From Candidatus Faecivivens stercorigallinarum (GTDB taxonomy: Bacteria; Bacillota; Clostridia; Oscillospirales; Ruminococcaceae), in contig DVLN01000104.1 of the NCBI GenBank assembly GCA_018715465.1, positions 1 through 10,225 of the forward strand: 10,225 nucleotides of DNA, given 5' to 3'. Below, one piece after another: positions 6,000-10,225 of this stretch. Position 1 is the stretch's first letter, and each line of letters opens with the position of its first letter. Below the pieces are notes generated by a model. It was not told where the DNA came from. It did no database searches and saw only the letters and a program-made list of their open reading frames with translations. Made by a program: the position numbers and the translations under genes.

Positions 6000-7064
6000 T
6001 CAGCAAACCTTGACCGTCCAGCCGAACGGGTCTTCCTTCTTGCCCCACTGGATGCCGGTCAGTTCATCATACAGCTTCTGAGACAGCTCGCCGATCTTGC
6101 CGTCCGACAGGGTCATGTCATAATCCTTGTAACGGAGCAGGCCGACAGGGGAGATGACCGCAGCAGTGCCGGAACCGAACATCTCGGTGAATTTGCCTTC
6201 CTTGTATGCTTCCATCAGCTCGTCAACCGTGATCCGGCGTTCGGAAACCTTATAGCCCCAATGTTTGAGGATCTCAATAACCGATTTACGGGTGATGCCG
6301 GGCAGGATCGAGCCGCGCAGTTCAGGAGTGACAATCTCGTCGCCCAGTACAAAGAAGACGTTCATTGCGCCGACTTCTTCAATATACTTCTGTTCAACAC
6401 CATCCAGCCAGAGAACCTGCGAGAATCCCTGTGCAGCAGCTTCTTCCTGTGCCAGCATCGAAGCAGCGTAGTTGCCGCCGGTCTTTGCAAAGCCGGTGCC
6501 GCCGCGTACCGCACGGACATAACGGGGTTCAACATAGATGTTGACAGGGTTCAGGCCGGAAGCATAGTAAGCACCGACCGGCGAAAGGATGATCAGGAAC
6601 TTGACCATCGAGGTATTGTGTGCGCCCAGGTTGGGTTCGGTCGCGATGCAGAAAGGACGGACATACAGCGAATGGCCCTCCGAATAGGGGACCCATTCCT
6701 GGTCGATTTCAACCAGTTTTTTCAGTGCTTCGATGCAGAAGTCGACATCCACTTCCGGCATTGCCAGACGTTTGTTGGAATTATTCAGACGCTTGAAGTT
6801 CTCTTCCGGCCGGAACAGCTGAATGTGACCATCCGGCGTGCGGTATGCTTTCAGACCTTCAAAAGTCTCCTGGCTGTAGTGTAAGACGTTGCAGGCAGGG
6901 GAAAGGGAGATGTCGCCAAAGGGGATAATCTGTGCGTCGTGCCAGCCATTTTCCTTATCCCAATCCATTGTAAACATATGATCGGTAAAGACTTTGCCAA
7001 AACCGAGCTCCGAATCCTTCGTTTTCTGTTTCGGGCAGTCTGTCAGCTGAATTTTGATTTCCAT
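6000..7064 (-). CDS. ilvE: branched-chain amino acid aminotransferase
   Basis: The 354-aa protein is a fold-type IV, PLP-dependent aminotransferase. It interconverts Leu, Ile and Val with their 2-oxo acids using glutamate/2-oxoglutarate, the last step of branched-chain amino acid synthesis. K194 in TGFAKTGGNYAAS is the Schiff-base lysine. E230 in EVGAMN should contact the PLP ring nitrogen. YVR (134-136) fits the substrate carboxylate site, and FGSGTAAVISPV (296-307) contributes to phosphate binding and the active site. Length and N-terminal features such as TFEGLKAYR (67-75) match the approximately 350-residue class of BCATs. The ATG has only a weak Shine-Dalgarno (AGCGG region, about ten bases upstream). 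It is preceded by a structured leader of about 175 nt under a strong promoter, which suggests post-transcriptional control. Confidence 0.94.
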   Translation of the reverse strand: MEIKIQLTDCPKQKTKDSELGFGKVFTDHMFTMDWDKENGWHDAQIIPFGDISLSPACNVLHYSQETFEGLKAYRTPDGHIQLFRPEENFKRLNNSNKRLAMPEVDVDFCIEALKKLVEIDQEWVPYSEGHSLYVRPFCIATEPNLGAHNTSMVKFLIILSPVGAYYASGLNPVNIYVEPRYVRAVRGGTGFAKTGGNYAASMLAQEEAAAQGFSQVLWLDGVEQKYIEEVGAMNVFFVLGDEIVTPELRGSILPGITRKSVIEILKHWGYKVSERRITVDELMEAYKEGKFTEMFGSGTAAVISPVGLLRYKDYDMTLSDGKIGELSQKLYDELTGIQWGKKEDPFGWTVKVC

Positions 7065-7087
7065 GATCCGAACACCGCTTTTTCATT

Positions 7088-7165
7088 CCGGCAGGTTGTT
7101 TGCAGTTTTGCCACCAACAGCCGACCCGCCGGGCCTTCCGTCACCTGACAGTCAGGATGGCCCGG
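7088..7165 (-). promoter_or_regulatory. ilvE leader with two mutually exclusive hairpins
   Basis: Hairpin A pairs 7159-7165 with 7129-7135 (CCGGGCC/GGCCCGG) and contains an inner palindrome CCTGACAGTCAGG (7144-7156). Hairpin B pairs 7124-7132 with 7088-7096, nine continuous pairs including one G-U. The two share 7129-7132, so only one can form fully. Hairpin B ends about 23 bases before the ilvE start. No U-tract follows either, so a switch would act on translation or stability and not by an intrinsic terminator. No T-box or known riboswitch signature is seen. Confidence 0.45.
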
Positions 7166-7246
7166 TACATTTTGGAACGAAAAAATTCCTTTCTTTCATT
7201 TTTCTGTCAGCAGATTGAAAAAATCCTGCTGTTTTTCCTTTTAAAA

Positions 7247-7275
7247 AGTATATCACAACGATAAAATGCTGTCAA
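7247..7275 (-). promoter_or_regulatory. sigma-A promoter of ilvE with overlapping dyad
   Basis: On the minus strand a consensus TTGACA (7270-7275) and TATACT (7247-7252) have 17-bp spacing. Transcription should start near 7240. An inverted repeat TGTCA-N6-TGACA (7270-7285) covers the -35 and could be an operator. The first RNA element would be a stem formed by 7208-7216 and 7222-7231 (9 bp with a one-base bulge). Confidence 0.85.
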
Positions 7276-7326
7276 CAAGATGACAACTTGCAAAATAAAC
7301 GAATTTTAAACCGTTTGAAAAGGCCA

Positions 7327-7389
7327 ATTTGTGACTTGTATGATTTTATTATAATTGTTAGACAAGTCTGTATTATTCAGTTCACAAAT
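7327..7389 (-). other. inverted-repeat structure downstream of the small membrane protein gene
   Basis: GACTTGT (7333-7339) pairs with ACAAGTC (7362-7368). Outside it, ATTTGT (7327-7332) can pair with ACAAAT (7384-7389), leaving a 15-base bulge. It begins six bases past the stop of the minus-strand gene ending at 7396. The following T-run on that strand is weak (CCTTTTC), so it is at best a poor terminator or a 3' stabilising structure. The remaining DNA up to the ilvE promoter is AT-rich with no gene visible. Confidence 0.3.
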
Positions 7390-7395
7390 CGGGGT

Positions 7396-7611
7396 TTATC
7401 CACCAAGCATTGTATTGGCCACCAATACCCCTGTTGTTGTCAATACCACTGCAACCAAGGAAACCAGCAGGACAATACACCACGTTACAAAATATCGCTT
7501 TCCACGCTTTTTGATCATTCCTCTGATTCCCATGAGCACAGAAACAACAAGTAAAGCGATACCGCCACACAAGAGCACAATATAGACAAACTCTGGAATA
7601 GTCAAATACAT
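7396..7611 (-). CDS. small two-helix membrane protein, unknown function
   Basis: The product is 71 aa from ATG 7611, or 72 aa from the adjoining GTG 7614. AAGGAGG at 7624-7630 sits nine bases from the GTG and twelve from the ATG, so the true start is uncertain by one codon. Helix 1 spans about residues 8-30 and helix 2 about 42-65. The loop KKRGKR between them is strongly basic, so both ends should face outward. It lies about 60 bases after the flavodoxin/ferredoxin gene with no terminator between, which suggests one transcript. The family is not recognised. It has no evident similarity to the small membrane protein at 119-349. Confidence 0.7.
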   Translation of the reverse strand: MYLTIPEFVYIVLLCGGIALLVVSVLMGIRGMIKKRGKRYFVTWCIVLLVSLVAVVLTTTGVLVANTMLGG

Positions 7612-7671
7612 CACGCAATCGCGCCTCCTTGCCCAAACATACCCGCTGTTTTGGCAAACTATTTTGTCTGA

Positions 7672-8448
7672 TTACAAAAACAGCTGGTCTTCCTTGCGCT
7701 GGGAACAGACAAGCCGCAGCCGCTGTTCCAGCCCCGACAGCAATGCAGCAGGCAGCTGCCGCGCCCCATTCGGACATACCGAGATACAGCGCATGCAGGA
7801 AATACATTTCTCCTCGTCCAGCTGCTGGCCATCCGCCGAAATCGCCCCTGCCGGACACATCCGGGCACAGTTGCCGCACTGGGTGCATGATTCGCCCGGC
7901 AGCGGATGCGGCCCACCATTCCCTCCATCCTTATATGGACGATTGCCGGGAAGCTGGGGTTCACCAGTCGATTCCCGTTCCATCGACGCGATGATAGAAC
8001 GGCCAAACTGCCGCAGGACAACAGCGTCGACACTGTCCGGCCGTCCTTCTCCGTACATACGGACAATCGAATGCTCCGCGACAGCAGCAACACCCGCAGT
8101 TACCCGGCAGCCACCATCTGTCAGAATGTCCCGCAGTTCAACCAGTGCATCATCAAAAGCCCGGTTGCCATATACCGCAACAGCTACCGCCCGGCAGCTG
8201 TTTCCACAGCTATCTTCCCCGGCGCCGAACAGCTCTCTCAGCTTTTGGCTTTCCATCGCAGGTACCCGTCCGCCATACACCGGCGCACCGACCAGGCAGA
8301 TATCATCCGGCTCAAAAGCAATCTGTTGTACAGCGTCTTGACTGCACAGCTCCACCACAACCGGTTCCATCTCTATTCCTTCGGCCAGCAGATCCAATAC
8401 CCGCCGGGTTCCACCGGTCGGGCTGAATGAAATTAAATACACTTGCAT
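7672..8448 (-). CDS. EFR1-type flavodoxin plus bicluster ferredoxin protein
   Basis: The 258-aa protein joins an N-terminal flavodoxin-like domain to a C-terminal ferredoxin. Residues 2-14 (QVYLISFSPTGGT) give the first beta strand and FMN phosphate loop. APVYGGRVP (55-63) and VYGNR (92-96) are the other flavin-contact loops. Two CxxCxxCxxxC motifs, C188/C191/C194/C198 and C215/C218/C221/C225, each fit a [4Fe-4S] cluster. It is probably a cytoplasmic electron carrier, but its partners are unknown. I chose ATG 8448 because the protein then begins directly at the flavodoxin strand and AAAGGATGG lies upstream. A start seven codons earlier (8469) is open but lacks a Shine-Dalgarno. It appears to be the first gene of an operon with the small membrane protein. 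Confidence 0.85.
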   Translation of the reverse strand: MQVYLISFSPTGGTRRVLDLLAEGIEMEPVVVELCSQDAVQQIAFEPDDICLVGAPVYGGRVPAMESQKLRELFGAGEDSCGNSCRAVAVAVYGNRAFDDALVELRDILTDGGCRVTAGVAAVAEHSIVRMYGEGRPDSVDAVVLRQFGRSIIASMERESTGEPQLPGNRPYKDGGNGGPHPLPGESCTQCGNCARMCPAGAISADGQQLDEEKCISCMRCISVCPNGARQLPAALLSGLEQRLRLVCSQRKEDQLFL

Positions 8449-8495
8449 AAAAGACGCCATCCTTTCCATTTGGGTATCTTATCCGTATTTTATTT

Positions 8496-8524
8496 ATTAT
8501 AGCACCTCTGGCAAAAATCCGCAA
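8496..8524 (-). promoter_or_regulatory. promoter of the flavodoxin/ferredoxin gene
   Basis: On the minus strand a perfect TATAAT (8496-8501) is preceded at 17 bp by TTGCGG (8519-8524), a weak -35. Transcription would start near 8489, about 40 bases ahead of the start codon. It is divergent from the nagZ promoter. Confidence 0.6.
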
Positions 8525-8632
8525 TCAATCTGTCCGAACCCTCACAGGGGTGCAGATCAGTAAATGTGTATCCGCCCCAAAAAATACCGGATAAAAAATT
8601 CATATTTGGTCTACAGATTGCCCCTCCATTCG

Positions 8633-8641
8633 TGTTATACT
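8633..8641 (+). promoter_or_regulatory. extended -10 promoter of the GH3 lipoprotein gene
   Basis: TGTTATACT supplies TATACT (8636-8641) with TG one base upstream, an extended -10. No good -35 lies at 16-18 bp. The predicted start near 8648 gives a leader of about 40 nt ending in the strong AGGAGGG. Confidence 0.5.
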
Positions 8642-8688
8642 GCAAAAAAACGGACAGAGTTTCTGCCGCCGTCAGGAGGGACAACCAT

Positions 8689-9981
8689 ATGCTTCATAAC
8701 GTACGTCTGCCGGTCGCCTGCAAAGCCGCCGGCTTATTCCTATGCATGCTGTTTGGCAGCAGTATCTGCGGCTGCGCTGCTCAGCCGCCCAGCGGTGAGA
8801 CAGCTTCTCAGTCAACAGCCGTACAGACAGAAAGCTCTTCATCCGCCCCCTCCCAAACGGAAACCTCCAGTCATCCTGACGCGGCCAGCTCCCAGCCGGC
8901 AAGCCAGTCAGACACTGCGAAAGAGGATATCGACCAGCAGACGGATACCGACAAAACTGACCCCTTTTTACAACAGCTGCTGGACAGTATGTCGCTGGAG
9001 GAAAAGGTCGGACAGATGTTTATTGTCCGCTGCCCGCAGCAAAACGCAGCTGATATCGCCCAGCAGTATCATCTTGGGGGATACATCCTGTTTGCACGGG
9101 ATTTTGAAAGCAATGACCCGCAGCTGGTCACCGGCAATATCCAGCAGTATCAGGAGGTATCCGACATTCCCATGCTGATCGGAGTCGACGAAGAGGGCGG
9201 CACTGTCAACCGGGTGAGCAAATATTCCGCCTTCCGGGAAACACCTTTTCAGTCTCCGCAGGCGCTGTATGATCTCGGCGGTCTGGAACTGATTGAGTCG
9301 GATACGATTGAAAAAAGCCAGCTGCTGCTGAGCCTCGGCATCAACGTCAATTTTGCGCCTGTCTGCGATGTATCAACAGACCCCGCTGATTTTATCTATA
9401 CCCGGGCGTTTGGCGGTGACGCGGTGCAGACGGCCGAATATGTCAAAACGGTGGTTTGTGCGATGAAACAGGAGGGAATCGGCTCGGTTCTCAAACATTT
9501 CCCCGGTTATGGCAACAATCTGGATACCCATACCGGCATTGCATACGATGACCGGTCGTTTGATACCTTTGCCGATTCCGACTTTATCCCGTTTCAGGCC
9601 GGTATTGACGCGGGAGCAGACATTGTGCTGGTTTCCCACAATATCGTCAATTGCATGGACAGTGAAAACCCTGCATCCCTGTCTGAAAATGTCCACCAGA
9701 TTTTACGCAACCGGCTGGGATTTGACGGCGTGATTGTGACTGATGACCTCAGTATGGACGGAATACGGGATTTTACCGACGATCAGCAGGCGGCGGTGCT
9801 GGCGGTACAGGCAGGGAATGACCTGATCTGCTGCACCGACTATCAAACCCAGATTCCCGCCGTTATTCAGGCAGCCAATTCCGGCGAAATCTCTGAGGAA
9901 ATCATTGATCAGGCGGTATTGCGCATCCTGAAGATGAAACAATCACTCGGGTTACTGGAAACAGATTCTGAAAACAACTGA
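8689..9981 (+). CDS. nagZ: secreted lipoprotein glycoside hydrolase family 3, NagZ-like beta-N-acetylglucosaminidase
   Basis: The product is 430 aa. Residues 1-29 form a lipoprotein signal: a hydrophobic core at about 13-26 and a lipobox ICGC with Cys29 as likely lipid site (Cys at -2 is unusual). A Ser/Thr/Gln-rich linker (31-90) tethers the enzyme to the outer membrane face. The GH3 barrel follows, with DEEGG (167-171), KHFPGYG (269-275), the acid/base dyad D279-x-H281, and nucleophile D352 in VTDDLSM. The Asp-His dyad is specific to the NagZ branch, which removes N-acetylglucosamine from peptidoglycan fragments. The motif reads PGYG, where PGHG is common. The start at 8689 is fixed by AGGAGGG (8674-8680) and the signal peptide; the open frame reaches back to 8566 without a site. 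Substrate is inferred from the family. Confidence 0.9.
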   Translation: MLHNVRLPVACKAAGLFLCMLFGSSICGCAAQPPSGETASQSTAVQTESSSSAPSQTETSSHPDAASSQPASQSDTAKEDIDQQTDTDKTDPFLQQLLDSMSLEEKVGQMFIVRCPQQNAADIAQQYHLGGYILFARDFESNDPQLVTGNIQQYQEVSDIPMLIGVDEEGGTVNRVSKYSAFRETPFQSPQALYDLGGLELIESDTIEKSQLLLSLGINVNFAPVCDVSTDPADFIYTRAFGGDAVQTAEYVKTVVCAMKQEGIGSVLKHFPGYGNNLDTHTGIAYDDRSFDTFADSDFIPFQAGIDAGADIVLVSHNIVNCMDSENPASLSENVHQILRNRLGFDGVIVTDDLSMDGIRDFTDDQQAAVLAVQAGNDLICCTDYQTQIPAVIQAANSGEISEEIIDQAVLRILKMKQSLGLLETDSENN

Positions 9982-9985
9982 TCTG

Positions 9986-10027
9986 AAACGCGCCTTGTCT
10001 TCAGTGGAAAGACAGGGTGCGTTTTAT
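9986..10027 (+). terminator. intrinsic terminator of the GH3 lipoprotein gene
   Basis: A 16-bp stem pairs 9986-10001 with 10009-10024 (two G-U pairs). It has a seven-base loop and ends in GTTTTATCTT. It begins four bases after the stop codon. Confidence 0.88.
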
Positions 10028-10145
10028 CTTATCACAGCGCGCAAAACGGATGCACTTTGATTTGCCTCAAAAATTGAGAAATTGGGCGTCCAAGAACAAG
10101 GGGAAAGCCGTCTGCAAGTGTCCGCCCGATTAACCGGTTTTAATT

Positions 10146-10174
10146 TTGACTTGATGATTTATAGCATCTATACA
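10146..10174 (+). promoter_or_regulatory. promoter for a gene beyond the right edge, with flanking palindromes
   Basis: TTGACT (10146-10151) and TATACA (10169-10174) are separated by 17 bp. The -10 is half of an inverted repeat TATACA-TG-TGTATA (10169-10182), and a palindrome AACCGGTT (10132-10139) sits just upstream of the -35. Either could be an operator. No coding frame begins convincingly before the window ends. The DNA from 10028 to 10131 shows no gene. Confidence 0.5.
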
Positions 10175-10225
10175 TGTGTATATTAACTTAATTTTAATTA
10201 TTCGATGTTCTGCAAAAACAATATG

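Noticed and set aside
5727..6884. 385-codon plus-strand open frame opposite ilvE
   Set aside because: The minus strand encodes a complete aminotransferase with all catalytic residues. The plus-strand frame runs through the repeat array, a parS and the terminator and shows no recognisable domain.
7065..7246. T-box riboswitch ahead of ilvE
   Set aside because: The leader lacks the conserved T-box sequence and a terminator/antiterminator pair with a U-tract.
7398..7406. Possible DnaA box (near TTATCCACC)
   Set aside because: It is a single imperfect match within the end of a coding sequence. There is no cluster and no AT-rich unwinding element, so it does not mark an origin.
7664..8341. Plus-strand frames opposite the flavodoxin/ferredoxin gene
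   Set aside because: They are shadows: the composition is low-complexity Ser/Pro/Arg, and the opposite strand has two intact cluster motifs.

Overview
The window looks like chromosomal DNA from an anaerobic Firmicute of the class Clostridia, probably near the Ruminococcaceae/Oscillospiraceae. This is an inference. It rests on strong AAGGAGG-type ribosome binding sites, sigma-A style promoters, a clostridial NfnA/NfnB pair, a flavodoxin-plus-bicluster-ferredoxin protein, a long-form AsnB, and two copies of the Spo0J/ParB binding site parS. Gene sequence is of moderate GC and intergenic DNA is AT-richer. No phage, IS, CRISPR, tRNA or rRNA is visible.

Layout. A 76-aa membrane protein (+) ends in an intrinsic terminator and is followed by asnB (+), glutamine-dependent asparagine synthetase. 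asnB converges on a minus-strand operon, nfnA-nfnB, encoding the two subunits of an electron-bifurcating NADH/ferredoxin:NADP oxidoreductase; the larger is often labelled GltA, glutamate synthase small subunit. The convergent gap holds a bidirectional terminator whose apical loop is a perfect parS. Upstream of nfnA lie a clear promoter, an inverted repeat and a terminator, then a minus-strand gene for a 170-aa membrane-anchored zinc-ribbon protein. Its leader holds five tandem 16-17-bp near-palindromes. A second identical parS lies between that gene's promoter and the terminator of ilvE (minus), the branched-chain aminotransferase. ilvE has a strong promoter and a structured leader of about 175 nt. 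Next come a minus-strand pair (flavodoxin/ferredoxin protein, then a roughly 71-aa two-helix membrane protein), a divergent promoter region, and a plus-strand secreted lipoprotein of glycoside hydrolase family 3 (NagZ-like). The right end holds the nagZ terminator and a promoter for a gene beyond the window.

How the parts fit. The genes are mostly housekeeping: amino-acid nitrogen metabolism (asnB, ilvE), redox balancing (nfnAB, the ferredoxin protein) and cell-wall recycling (nagZ). The most notable non-coding signal is the pair of TGTTCCACGTGGAACA sites about 3.4 kb apart. They suggest that the window is origin-proximal and part of the ParB/SMC loading zone. Both sit in or directly against an intrinsic terminator, in DNA that little transcription should cross.
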